Source of the DNA: JBLHKW01 sp047618565
GTDB lineage: Bacteria > Planctomycetota > UBA1135 > GCA-002686595
Reading direction: 5' to 3'
DNA: 22,806 nucleotides
Assembly (NCBI GenBank): GCA_047618565.1
Contig: JBLHKW010000082.1
Location: 1-22,806, forward strand
The notes under the pieces are model-generated. The model made no database searches, was not told the origin of the DNA, and was given only the letters and a program-made list of their open reading frames with translations. Positions 7,298 through 15,708 of the stretch are shown here, one piece after another (position 1 is the stretch's first letter; each line of letters begins with the position of its first letter). A program made the translations under genes and the position numbers.

Positions 7298-7969
7298 TCA
7301 GCGCTTGCGCGGTTTCGATGCAAACGGGCGCAGATAGAGCGGCTGGATGTCTTCCGGGGCGGATGCGCCGTTCTCCTCGAAGCGCCGCGTTCCGAGCTCC
7401 AGCAGAGCATCTGCGCGTGGCTTGATGTCCAGGTGCAAGCGCCCGTCGGCCTTGGCTTCCAGTTCCAGCAGGGCTGTCGACTTCGTATCCGCGAAGATCT
7501 GACCGCGGCTCCAGTCGACGCCTGCGAGCACATCCTGGGGGGGCGATACCGACGGTGCGACGAGTGTCCGCAGGCCATTGGCCGTTCGTTCGTAGCGCGC
7601 CAGGTAGAGCGCGCCCGCGTGGGCGTCGGCCACCAGTGTGCCCTCTTCGCCGGGCGTGAGCTCGCCATAGGCCAGCGCCTCCATCGACGGCACGGCGACG
7701 AGTGCAGCTCCGCTTCCGCGCGCGAGCCCCAGTGCCGTCGCTATTCCGACGCGCAGCCCGGTGTAGCTTCCGGGGCCGGTCCCGACGACGATGCCGTCGA
7801 TGTCGGTCGGCTCATGGTTCACCTCGAGCAGCATCGCGGCCAGCAGCGGCAACAGGTCCGCTGCGTGCGCGCGATCGGCTGCCAGCTGCCGCTGCAGCTG
7901 GCCAGCTTCACAGTTGAGCGCGACCGAGGGTGCGCGCGACGAGGTTTCCAGGGACACCCAGAGCGTCAT
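7298..7969 (-). CDS. tsaB: tRNA threonylcarbamoyladenosine biosynthesis protein TsaB
   Basis: TsaB is the non-catalytic ASKHA-fold partner of TsaD in making t6A37 on ANN-decoding tRNAs. The 223-residue length is normal for the family. The diagnostic motif GTGPGSYTGLRVG lies at residues 63-75, after a degenerate nucleotide-binding beginning (SLETSSRAPSVAL, where the usual Asp-Thr is Glu-Thr). The ATG at 7969 was chosen because homology starts there; the frame remains open 183 bases upstream but that part lies inside glmM. Only a weak GGA precedes the start, 19 bases after the glmM stop. It is the last gene before a strong terminator. TsaD and TsaE are not in this window. Confidence 0.93.
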   Translation of the reverse strand: MTLWVSLETSSRAPSVALNCEAGQLQRQLAADRAHAADLLPLLAAMLLEVNHEPTDIDGIVVGTGPGSYTGLRVGIATALGLARGSGAALVAVPSMEALAYGELTPGEEGTLVADAHAGALYLARYERTANGLRTLVAPSVSPPQDVLAGVDWSRGQIFADTKSTALLELEAKADGRLHLDIKPRADALLELGTRRFEENGASAPEDIQPLYLRPFASKPRKR

Positions 7970-7988
7970 GCGGGAGGTCCGTAAGGAA

Positions 7989-9350
7989 TCAGGAGGCGAC
8001 GCCGATCTGGCGTTCGATGCTGTCCGCGATCTCGCGCGCACGAGCGTTGATAAAGTCGAGGTCCGTGCCCTCCACCATGACTCGCGCGAGGGGTTCCGTG
8101 CCCGAGTAGCGCAGCAATACGCGTCCATCATCGCCGAGCTGCTTCTCGACACTGCGCACCAGGTCGACGATCTCGGGGATGTTCGCGAGGTTGGGCTTCT
8201 CGGTGACCTGCACGTTCAGGAGTACCTGCGGCATCGGCTGATAGGGGGCGACGAGGCTCGAAAGCGATTTCCCTGACTCCTGCATCACGCGCAGCACGTG
8301 CAATGCGGTCAGGACGCCGTCCCCGATGTAGTGGTTCTCCTCGCCCAGGATGATGTGTCCGGATTGCTCACCACCCAGCTGTAAGCTCTCGTTTCGTAGG
8401 CCCTCGACCACCTGCCGGTCTCCGACACCGACCTCGACTACGCCCACACCGACCTCCCGCAGGGCGCGGTGCAGACCGCGATTGCTCATGACCGTGGCCA
8501 CGATGCGCGGGTCCTTGTAGTGGCCCTTGGCAGCTGCGTGACGTGCGAGCACCGTCATGATGCCGTCGCCGTGCACGATCTTACCGTTCTCGTCGACGAG
8601 GATGCAGCGGTCGCCGTCGCCATCCAGTGCGATGCCGATGCGCGCAGCACGCGAGCGTACTTCTTCGATCAGGCGCTCGGGATAGGTCGATCCGCAGCCG
8701 TCGTTGATGTTCTCGCCGTCCGGTTCCGAGGCCATCGATGCCACCTGCGCACCGAGGCGGCCGAAGACGCGCGGCGCAACCCGGCTGCCACCGCCGTTGG
8801 CACAGTCGAGAGCGATCACGACGCCATCGAGACTCAGTCCGCTCGCATGCCGGAGCAGGTGAGCGAGGTAGTCCTCCTCGAGCTCCGTCGCGGTGGACGG
8901 GCCTGCCCCCGTGGGCAACTCCGCGGGCGGCGACTGGAGCAACCGCTCGATCTGGTCCTGCAGGTCGTCGCTGAGCTTCTCTCCCGCCGACGAGAAGACC
9001 TTGATGCCGTTGTCCTCGGCCGGGTTGTGGGAGGCGCTGACCATCGCGCCGAGCTGGAAGTCACCCGCGAGTGTCAGGTAGGCCAGACCGGGTGTCGTGA
9101 TGAGGCCCGTACTGACGGGCTGGAATCCGGCGCCCGAGAGCCCGTGGGCCAGGGCGTCGACGAGTTCCGGGCCCGAGCGTCGACCATCGTGGCCCAGCAA
9201 CACCGGCCGGGCTGCGCCTGTCTGCGCTGGGCCCTTGCCGAGCACCTCGCCCAGAGCCCAACCGAGGCGCGTCACCTTGTCGAGTGCAAGCCAGCCTTCG
9301 CCTGCTCGCCCGCGGATGCCGTCGGTACCGAAGATCGAATGTGCGCTCAC
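7989..9350 (-). CDS. glmM: Phosphoglucosamine mutase
   Basis: GlmM converts glucosamine-6-phosphate to glucosamine-1-phosphate on the way to UDP-GlcNAc. The protein is 453 residues, as usual. It has FGTDGIRG (7-14), the phosphoserine loop SASHNP (105-110, catalytic Ser107), the metal loop DGDGDR (243-248), GGEQSGH and the phosphate-binding RYSGTEP near the C-terminus. The GTG at 9350 was chosen because family homology starts a few residues later; the open frame continues 108 bases upstream into the end of the cdaA gene with unrelated, proline-rich sequence. Only a weak GACAGG precedes the start. It follows the CdaA-CdaR fusion gene; in other bacteria GlmM binds CdaA and lowers its activity, so the linkage is functionally meaningful. 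Confidence 0.95.
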   Translation of the reverse strand: MSAHSIFGTDGIRGRAGEGWLALDKVTRLGWALGEVLGKGPAQTGAARPVLLGHDGRRSGPELVDALAHGLSGAGFQPVSTGLITTPGLAYLTLAGDFQLGAMVSASHNPAEDNGIKVFSSAGEKLSDDLQDQIERLLQSPPAELPTGAGPSTATELEEDYLAHLLRHASGLSLDGVVIALDCANGGGSRVAPRVFGRLGAQVASMASEPDGENINDGCGSTYPERLIEEVRSRAARIGIALDGDGDRCILVDENGKIVHGDGIMTVLARHAAAKGHYKDPRIVATVMSNRGLHRALREVGVGVVEVGVGDRQVVEGLRNESLQLGGEQSGHIILGEENHYIGDGVLTALHVLRVMQESGKSLSSLVAPYQPMPQVLLNVQVTEKPNLANIPEIVDLVRSVEKQLGDDGRVLLRYSGTEPLARVMVEGTDLDFINARAREIADSIERQIGVAS

Positions 9351-9444
9351 GGTGGATTCGTATGCCTGTCGTGGGGGAGAGGGAGCAGCCCGTTTCCATT
9401 CCGGAGCCGCGCCGGGGCTGGGGACGGGATTCAGGTGATTGTGG

Positions 9445-11412
9445 TCACGGCAGCGCAATCAACAGGAGCTCGCCCTCGCTGACCAGCCGCACGTCCAGTT
9501 TCGCACGGCTATCCGTCGTACCCCAGGAAACGGGCAGAACTTCGCGCCATTGCTTCTTCCAGTTCCAGTAGACCTGGACCGTACCGCGGTCGCTGGCCTC
9601 CGGGATCTCGGAGATGTCGATGTAGACCTGCAGGTTGTCCTGGACGAAACGGCGGATCAGCGTGGTCTGTTCGATCCACGCATCGTCGTTGGGGTCGGTC
9701 TCCAGCAGGATTGCCGTGGCCTGGATCGAAAAGGCCGCGTTCTGGCTGGGGGGCGTCCAGCGCGCGAGCTCGGACTGGCGCCTTGAGTCGAGACAGATCA
9801 GGGCGATCTCCTTCTCGATCGTGCGCAGATCGACCTGTGCGGGCTCGATCGGTAGCTTGACCTGAACCGTCTCCCTCTCCGACAGGGAAAAGCCCATCGC
9901 CACGAGGTCCGGGTGCAGGCGCAGAGCATCGCTGCGGTTGCTGGTGTCCTTCTCGACCAGCTCCATGTCCTCGAGGCGTAGCTCGATCAACGGCTCGCCA
10001 TCCGGTCCCAGCTCCCCGAGCTTGTCGATCTCGGTCACCGGGCCCTCGATATAGACCGTGGCCGGTTCGATCGTCATCTGGTCCAGCCGGGCCGAGTAGC
10101 GCGAGGTGAGGCCGTCGAGGACCGCGACGTGCTGGGGCTCGAGGGCGAAGCGCACGCGCTTGAGCAGCTCGATCTCGAAGGCCGGTCCGGTGGCCGAGGC
10201 CCAGCTGGCGTCCACATCATCTACGAAGGATTCGCCCGCGTGCCAGCGCACGTGGTCGAGCGCTAGCTGGTGGATTCCGGGGCCGATGTCCGAGGGGATG
10301 TGCAGTGTCGCTCCGACGCTGCCCCGCAGGGGCTCGAGTTCGCTCAGGGTGCCCGAGATGATGACTTTCACGTTCTCGCCGTCGACCGGACGCGCCAGGT
10401 GGTACTTGGCCTCCTCATCGGACAGGTCAGGGAGAACCACCTGCAGCGTGCCGGGGCCAGGCGTCGAGCGCGCAAGCTCGGTAGTGGTCGGGACCAGCGT
10501 CAGGGGAATCGTGACCTCGCGTCGCAGGCCCTGATAGATGAACCAGAAGAGTCCAGCCGCGATCGCAAGCGCTCCAGCCTTCTGTCCCGCGTGTCGCGTC
10601 ATGGCCTTGATGATGCGCGCCGCGTGCCCGGGTTCCTCGCGCAGCTGTTCGTTGCGACGGCTCCCGGCGAGCGCATGACGCAGGCGCTCCTCCACCAGCG
10701 AGGGCGGGATCGCGCGCTCCATCTTGCCGTGCTTGCAGATCGAGATCTGGCCCGTCTCCTCGGAGACCGCCAGGGTGACCGCGTCGGTCTCCTCGGTCAG
10801 TCCGAGGGCCGCTCGGTGTCGGGTGCCAGTGGACTTGGAGACGCCTTCGCTCTCGGTCAGAGGGAACAGGGAACTGGCAGCCTCGACCCGGTCACCGCGG
10901 ATGATGACGGCACCGTCGTGCAGGGCACTTCCGTGGTGGAAGATGCTGTCGATCAGGAAGCGGTTGACGTCGGCATTTACGCGCACGCTCTTCGCGATGA
11001 AGCCATCGAGCGGGATCTTGCGCTCGAACGCGATCAGTGCGCCCTGGCGCTTGTTGGCCATCGCGATCACCGAGCGCGAGATCTCGCTCAGGACCTCGTC
11101 GTGGCGCGACTGCATCAGGTGGCCCAGCAACGGGTTCTCCGCGAACTGCACGATGCCGCGCCGTAGCTCGGGCTGGAACAGGATCGCAAGTACCACCACG
11201 GCGACTGGCCCTGCGCCCTGGATCATGTGCGCGAGCACTTCGAGTTCCAGGCGGCGCGAGAGCCACATGAACAGGATCGCACAACCCAGGAGCGCGAAGG
11301 CGAGCCCGCGCACGAGGCTGCTGCCGCGTGCGGTGCGCACGAAGCTCATGACCACGTAGATCCCGCCGGCCAGGATCAGGATCTGGATCGCGGAACTCAG
11401 ATCGAAGGGCAA
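9445..11412 (-). CDS. cdaA: Fused diadenylate cyclase CdaA and CdaR (YbbR-type) regulator
   Basis: The 655-residue protein joins two functions that are usually separate genes. Residues 1-80 hold three hydrophobic segments. Residues 100-250 are a DAC domain with the catalytic DGA (166-168, in LHDGAVII) and RHR (198-200, in GTRHRAALGL), so it should make c-di-AMP from two ATP. A fourth membrane segment (about 279-294) then leads to some 360 residues of beta-rich repeats typical of YbbR domains, predicted to lie outside the cytoplasm. CdaR modulates CdaA in Firmicutes. The start is TTG at 11412, preceded by AAGGGAAG about ten bases upstream and overlapping the folP end by 16 bases; the next Met lies within the first membrane helix. 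glmM follows. The DAC call is firm; the YbbR call rests on topology, context and a weaker sequence resemblance. Confidence 0.88.
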   Translation of the reverse strand: MPFDLSSAIQILILAGGIYVVMSFVRTARGSSLVRGLAFALLGCAILFMWLSRRLELEVLAHMIQGAGPVAVVVLAILFQPELRRGIVQFAENPLLGHLMQSRHDEVLSEISRSVIAMANKRQGALIAFERKIPLDGFIAKSVRVNADVNRFLIDSIFHHGSALHDGAVIIRGDRVEAASSLFPLTESEGVSKSTGTRHRAALGLTEETDAVTLAVSEETGQISICKHGKMERAIPPSLVEERLRHALAGSRRNEQLREEPGHAARIIKAMTRHAGQKAGALAIAAGLFWFIYQGLRREVTIPLTLVPTTTELARSTPGPGTLQVVLPDLSDEEAKYHLARPVDGENVKVIISGTLSELEPLRGSVGATLHIPSDIGPGIHQLALDHVRWHAGESFVDDVDASWASATGPAFEIELLKRVRFALEPQHVAVLDGLTSRYSARLDQMTIEPATVYIEGPVTEIDKLGELGPDGEPLIELRLEDMELVEKDTSNRSDALRLHPDLVAMGFSLSERETVQVKLPIEPAQVDLRTIEKEIALICLDSRRQSELARWTPPSQNAAFSIQATAILLETDPNDDAWIEQTTLIRRFVQDNLQVYIDISEIPEASDRGTVQVYWNWKKQWREVLPVSWGTTDSRAKLDVRLVSEGELLLIALP

Positions 11413-12575
11413 TGTGTGCGCTTCCCTTTCTGCTCGGCATGCGTGGCCAGCGGCGCATCCGGTGTGCGCAGGGCGGCCGCGACCTGGATGGTCTCCGAGA
11501 GCACCGCGACGTCGTGCACGCGCAGTACGTCAGCGCCAGCAAGGACGCAGACGGTCACGGCGGCCGCAGTCCCGCCCAGGCGGTCGTCGTGGTCCGGGCG
11601 ACGAGCTTGCCGGGGCCCGCTGGCCTTTCCCGTGATGTGCCCGATGAATGACTTGCGAGACACTCCCAGCAGCAGCGGGCGACCGAGGGATCGCAGTTCC
11701 GGCAGGCGGCACAGGAGTGCGGTGTTGTGCTCGAGAAGCTTGCCGAAGCCGATGCCCGGATCGACGAGGATCCTGGAGACATCGATGCCGAGCTGCAGGC
11801 AGTCAGCCACGCGCCGTCGAAGGTAGCCGAGCACCTCGCTGGGGGCGTCTTCGTAGCGCGGGCTGTTCTGCATTTCCTGGGGACGCCCCTGGGCATGCAT
11901 GATCACGTAATCGCAGTCCTGTTCGGCGATCAGCGGCAGCATCTCCGGGTCGGCCTCACCGCTGGAGACGTCGTTGACCATCGTGGCGCCCGCATCGAGA
12001 GCGGCGCGTGCAACGCTCGCCTTGCTGGTGTCGATGCTGATGCGCGCCGAACTCTGGCGCGCCAGCATCGTGACGACGGGCAGGATCCTGCGCGTCTCCT
12101 CGGCGGCAGTCACCGGCTCGGCCCCGGGGCGCGTGGACTCGCCGCCGATGTCCAGAAGGGTCGCTCCGTCGGCGATCAGCTCCAGCCCATGCTCCACGGC
12201 GCGTTGCGGATCGAGGAATTCGCCGCCGTCCGAGAAGCTGTCCGGGGTCACGTTGATCACCCCCATGATTTCGGGTCTATCGGGCTTCCGCTCCAGGCAT
12301 TTTCGGGCTTCGAGCAGAACCTCTGCCTGCGGACAACGAATGGCTGCCGCTGCCAGCGCTTCGGCTCCGATACAGAGCACCTCGCGACCCGGCCCCGGGG
12401 CAGCGTGGAAGCGTGCTCCGGCCAGGCGTCCGAGGAACGCGCGCGCGGCTCCGTGCAGACCGTGCGAGTTGAACGCCACGGCGATCTGGCCCGCCGCCAG
12501 GTCCAACCCCGCGCTCGCCACGGCTCCCGGATTCAGCTCGAGAGCCAGGGGGCCGAAGACGAGGTCGTGGTTCAC
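11397..12575 (-). CDS. folP: Dihydropteroate synthase with N-terminal extension
   Basis: FolP joins pterin pyrophosphate and p-aminobenzoate to make dihydropteroate for folate synthesis. The TIM-barrel motifs are complete: MGVINVTPDSFSDGG (104-118), GGESTRPGA (144-152), IDTSKASVA (181-189), ND (201-202), DPGIGFGK, SRKSFIG and LRVHDV. The barrel starts only near residue 103, leaving an N-terminal extension of about 100 residues rich in Ala and Gly that is not part of the usual 270-290-residue enzyme. The GTG at 12575 lies six bases after the ftsH stop and has no visible SD, so coupling by reinitiation is likely. A later internal start would shorten the extension, but none has clear signals. 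It overlaps the cdaA start by 16 bases. Confidence 0.93.
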   Translation of the reverse strand: MNHDLVFGPLALELNPGAVASAGLDLAAGQIAVAFNSHGLHGAARAFLGRLAGARFHAAPGPGREVLCIGAEALAAAAIRCPQAEVLLEARKCLERKPDRPEIMGVINVTPDSFSDGGEFLDPQRAVEHGLELIADGATLLDIGGESTRPGAEPVTAAEETRRILPVVTMLARQSSARISIDTSKASVARAALDAGATMVNDVSSGEADPEMLPLIAEQDCDYVIMHAQGRPQEMQNSPRYEDAPSEVLGYLRRRVADCLQLGIDVSRILVDPGIGFGKLLEHNTALLCRLPELRSLGRPLLLGVSRKSFIGHITGKASGPRQARRPDHDDRLGGTAAAVTVCVLAGADVLRVHDVAVLSETIQVAAALRTPDAPLATHAEQKGKRTHCPSI

Positions 12576-12581
12576 GAGGGA

Positions 12582-14945
12582 TCAGGCGGGTGAGAGGCCG
12601 GTGTCGCCCGGAAGGTCGTCAAGCTCGTCCGCGCGGCCCGCATGACCATCGCGCGTTTCGGGGCGCGTTGTGGGAGCGGGCTGCGGCGAGGGCTCGTCCG
12701 GCGGGCTGGCCGGCGGGCGCAGATCGTCGGGGCTCGTCCCTGCGATCAGGTTCGCGATCTCGTCTTCCTTGAGGGTCTCGTAGCGCAGCAATGCCTCGGT
12801 CAGGCGCTCGATGCCTTCGCGCTGTTCCGAGATGATCTCCTCGGCCAGGGTGTAGGCATTGCGCAGGATGAGTTCGACTTCCTTGTCGATCGCGCGCGCC
12901 GTCTCCTCGGAGTGCCACTTGGAACTCATCAGCTCGGTGCCGAGGAAATCCGACCCTTGGCGTTCGGCGTAGTTGATCGGACCGATCTTCTCGCTCATCC
13001 CGAGCTCGGTGACCATCGCGCGCGCCAGCTCCGTGGCGCGGCGGATGTCGTCCGAGGCGCCGGCGGAGATGTCACCGCAGAACATCGCTTCGGCGACGCG
13101 CCCGCCGAAGGCCATGGCGAGCTGTCCCAGCAGGCGTTTCTTCTGGGTGTGATAGCTCTCCTTCTTGGGCAGCATCATCGTCGATCCCAGGGCGCGGCCG
13201 CGCGGGACGATCGTGACCTTGTGCGGCATGTCGACCTCGTCCAACAGCGCCGCGACGATCGTGTGCCCGGCCTCGTGGTAGGCGGTGATCTTGCGATCCT
13301 GCTCCTCGACCTTGCGCGACTTCTTCTCGCGTCCGTAACGGACCTTGGCCGTGGCTTCCTCGAGGTGAACCATGCCGATCACCTCTTTCTTGGCGAGCAC
13401 GGCCATGATGGCCGCCTCGTTGATGATCGCTGCCAGGTCCGCTCCGGAGTATCCGGGGGTCGAACGGGCCAGCACCTCGGAGTCCACGTGGTCGTCGATC
13501 TTCACGCGCTTGAGGTGCACGTCCAGGATGGCCTTACGGCCTTCGATATCGGGCAGGTCGATCGTGACCTCGCGGTCGAAACGTCCCGGGCGCAGCAGGG
13601 CCGGGTCGAGCACGTCGGGACGGTTCGTGGCGGCCACCACGATGATGCCCTCGTCCGTGCTGAAGCCGTCCATCTCGACCAGGATCGCGTTGAGCGTCTG
13701 CTCGCGCTCATCGTGGCCGCCGCCCATGCCGCCGCCGCGCCGTCGGCCGACCGCGTCGATCTCGTCCAGGAAGATGATGCAAGGGCTGCTCTCGCGCGCT
13801 TGCTTGAACAGGTCGCGCACCCGTGACGCGCCGACACCGACGAACATCTCGACGAAGTCCGAACCGGAGATCGAGAAGAAGGGCACCTCGGCCTCGCCGG
13901 CGATCGCCTTGGCGAGCAGGGTCTTGCCGCAGCCGGGAGGGCCTACGAGCAGCACGCCGCGCGGGATGCGTCCACCGATGCGCGTGAAGCGCCCCGGGTT
14001 GCGCAGGAACTCGACGACCTCTTCGACCTCGTCCTTGGCCTCGGTCACGCCGGCCACGTCGTCGAAGGTGACGTTGGTGGCATCTTCCTTGGCGTAGAGC
14101 TGTGCGCGCGAGCGCCCAAAGGACATCACGCCGGCTCCCGGGCCCTGCTGGCGCATCTGGCGCATGAACAGCAGGAAGACGCCGAAGATCAGGATCCACG
14201 GGCCCCAGATCAGGAGGACCTGGGCCATGCTCGTGTTCGCCGCACCGTGCAAGGTGCCGTAGGTCGCGCGCAGGTCGAACTGCTTGTCGTCTGCGACGGC
14301 GCCCATTCCGCCCAGCATCTCCTTCAGCGAACCCAGGTCATCGCCGTCGACGACCTCGAGCCAGAGCTGCCCGGAGGTTGCCGGCAGGGGGAAGTCGGGC
14401 GCGCTCGATTGCGAACCGTTCCATGCGGATTCGGAGCGCGCCGTCACGCTGACGAACAGGCGGTCCTCCTGCACGGGGAGCGGAACCGGCGCCACGGCCT
14501 CGTCGGAGTCGGACTCGCTCGCCGGCTCGAACTCGGTCGCACTGTCCGTGACCGCGATCAGGTGCCGGTAGCGTTCCGGTGCGTACCACTTCGTCGCGAT
14601 GGCCTCCACCAGCTGCGCGGGGGCAATCGGGTGGTAGCGGCGGATCGCGTTGAGCTGCTGATAGAGCCCTTGCTTGCCGTCCAGGCTGGAGAAGCTGACC
14701 GTGAAGCGAGATCCGTCGGGCTTCTCGCCCTCGATCTCCTTCTCGCCCCGGAAGGTCATGTGCTCGACCTCGCCGGTGTACAGGAGCCACTCGAACTGGT
14801 CCTGAGTCAGGGGTTCGGCGCGTCCGAGGTGCTCGCCTCCGAAGGCGATCAGGATCACCACGAGGACGGTCAGGAAGAGCAGGAAGGATCCGAAGGGCCG
14901 CGTCTTGCGGCCCTTGTCACCCTGGGTGTTCGGCGTTTCGGGCAT
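12582..14945 (-). CDS. ftsH: ATP-dependent zinc metalloprotease FtsH
   Basis: This 787-residue membrane AAA+ protease should degrade misfolded membrane and regulatory proteins. Its domains in order are: membrane segment 1 (20-36), an extracytoplasmic region (37-242), membrane segment 2 (243-261), AAA+ with Walker A GPPGCGKT (335-342), Walker B FLDE (392-395) and the second region of homology ATNRPDVLDPALLRPGRFDR (439-458), then the protease with HEAGH (557-561) and the third zinc ligand Asp633 in GASDD. All catalytic residues are present. The extracytoplasmic region is about 200 residues, against roughly 70-75 in E. coli, with an acidic linker at 138-150. The C-terminus ends in a Pro/Asp-rich tail. 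The ATG is preceded by GGAAGGA with a 12-base spacer, after a 190-base gap from lptE, so this gene probably begins its own transcript. Confidence 0.97.
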   Translation of the reverse strand: MPETPNTQGDKGRKTRPFGSFLLFLTVLVVILIAFGGEHLGRAEPLTQDQFEWLLYTGEVEHMTFRGEKEIEGEKPDGSRFTVSFSSLDGKQGLYQQLNAIRRYHPIAPAQLVEAIATKWYAPERYRHLIAVTDSATEFEPASESDSDEAVAPVPLPVQEDRLFVSVTARSESAWNGSQSSAPDFPLPATSGQLWLEVVDGDDLGSLKEMLGGMGAVADDKQFDLRATYGTLHGAANTSMAQVLLIWGPWILIFGVFLLFMRQMRQQGPGAGVMSFGRSRAQLYAKEDATNVTFDDVAGVTEAKDEVEEVVEFLRNPGRFTRIGGRIPRGVLLVGPPGCGKTLLAKAIAGEAEVPFFSISGSDFVEMFVGVGASRVRDLFKQARESSPCIIFLDEIDAVGRRRGGGMGGGHDEREQTLNAILVEMDGFSTDEGIIVVAATNRPDVLDPALLRPGRFDREVTIDLPDIEGRKAILDVHLKRVKIDDHVDSEVLARSTPGYSGADLAAIINEAAIMAVLAKKEVIGMVHLEEATAKVRYGREKKSRKVEEQDRKITAYHEAGHTIVAALLDEVDMPHKVTIVPRGRALGSTMMLPKKESYHTQKKRLLGQLAMAFGGRVAEAMFCGDISAGASDDIRRATELARAMVTELGMSEKIGPINYAERQGSDFLGTELMSSKWHSEETARAIDKEVELILRNAYTLAEEIISEQREGIERLTEALLRYETLKEDEIANLIAGTSPDDLRPPASPPDEPSPQPAPTTRPETRDGHAGRADELDDLPGDTGLSPA

Positions 14946-15135
14946 GTTTCAGTATCGTCCTTCCAGGCGTCCACCTCCAGTGGTACGTCTCTGGCGCGAC
15001 TATAAAGTAATGTTTGATTGACCCGCGGCCTACGCTGCAGGTGGGGAGCGCCGGGCGCGCGCGGTTCAGTCTCTACGAGCGGACACCATCAAACTGCCCA
15101 GCCGACTTGATGGTTTGGTCGCAAGTAATGTGAGA
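14946..15135. other. 190-base gap between lptE and ftsH
   Basis: This is the largest gap in the minus-strand run and the likely site of an ftsH promoter. An AT-rich patch at 14999-15020 offers TATAGT on the minus strand (complement of 14999-15004) as a possible -10, but no -35 or heat-shock box is evident at the right spacing. ACCATCAA (15085-15092) and TTGATGGT (15107-15114) form an 8-bp inverted repeat with a 14-base loop. There is no T-run, so an operator or RNA structure is likelier than a terminator. No open frame looks real. Confidence 0.4.
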
Positions 15136-15708
15136 CTAATGGTTTACGCCTTTTGTTGCGGTCGAATCCGAGGCCTTGTCCGTCGGCTTGCGCACGGAGG
15201 CCGCCGTGAACAAATCCAGCGCGATGCGGTTGGCGAGGTTCTGCACGGCGCGGTTGCGGGCGCTGGCCTCCATCCCAGATCCGGTCAATGTGAAGCCGAC
15301 GTCCACCGTGATCGGGAGGGTACCGGTAAGGTCCACGCTCGTGACCCGTTCGATCAACGACGCTTCGACCGCGATCAAGACGCCCGTCTGAAGTAGCTCG
15401 TTGTCCGGGCTGCGGATTCCTCCGCGCCGGGCGAACTGGGTCAATTTTCCCCGCAGCACCACCTCGGCCCGGTCGGGCGATACGAGATCTCCATCGACAA
15501 GGTTGCGCACCGCGCGCGTCAGCTCCTCGTGTAACTCCCGCTCGAGGTCCCGCTCGAGGGTGTCGTTTCCGAAGATCTCCACGCCGATCGTGCGCGCCTC
15601 TCCGTCTTTCGTGGCGACACGGAGTTGGGTGCTGTAGCCGCAGCTGACGACCAGCGAGCCGAGCGCCAGAAGCACGGCAAGCGCCGCCTTTCGCGTGCCC
15701 GAACTCAC
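15136..15708 (-). CDS. lptE: LptE-like LPS-assembly lipoprotein
   Basis: This 190-residue lipoprotein resembles LptE, the outer-membrane plug and chaperone of the LPS transporter LptD. The signal peptide (residues 1-22) ends in LVVSC, so Cys23 would be lipidated, and it is followed by the characteristic CGY. The next hallmark is IFGNDTLERDLERELHEEL, matching the family pattern IF-x-N-x-T with a following charged helix. The middle is beta-rich, with a C-terminal helix around AVQNLANRIALDLF. The GTG start overlaps the TGA of the upstream BamD-like gene as GTGA. Its presence argues for an outer membrane. LptD and the other Lpt genes are not in the window. Confidence in the family is high; whether the cargo is true LPS is not visible. 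Confidence 0.85.
   Translation of the reverse strand: MSSGTRKAALAVLLALGSLVVSCGYSTQLRVATKDGEARTIGVEIFGNDTLERDLERELHEELTRAVRNLVDGDLVSPDRAEVVLRGKLTQFARRGGIRSPDNELLQTGVLIAVEASLIERVTSVDLTGTLPITVDVGFTLTGSGMEASARNRAVQNLANRIALDLFTAASVRKPTDKASDSTATKGVNH

Noticed and set aside
7970..8152. Upstream in-frame extension of TsaB by 61 codons
   Set aside because: It lies inside the end of glmM and has Ser/Arg-rich shadow composition; TsaB homology starts at the ATG at 7969.
8469..9482. Plus-strand open frame of 337 codons opposite glmM
   Set aside because: It is antisense to a complete GlmM with all catalytic motifs; its sequence is an Arg/Ala/His-rich product typical of shadow frames.
15085..15114. Inverted repeat after lptE considered as an intrinsic terminator
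   Set aside because: The stem is AT-containing with a 14-base loop and no T-run follows on the minus strand, so it lacks the terminator layout.
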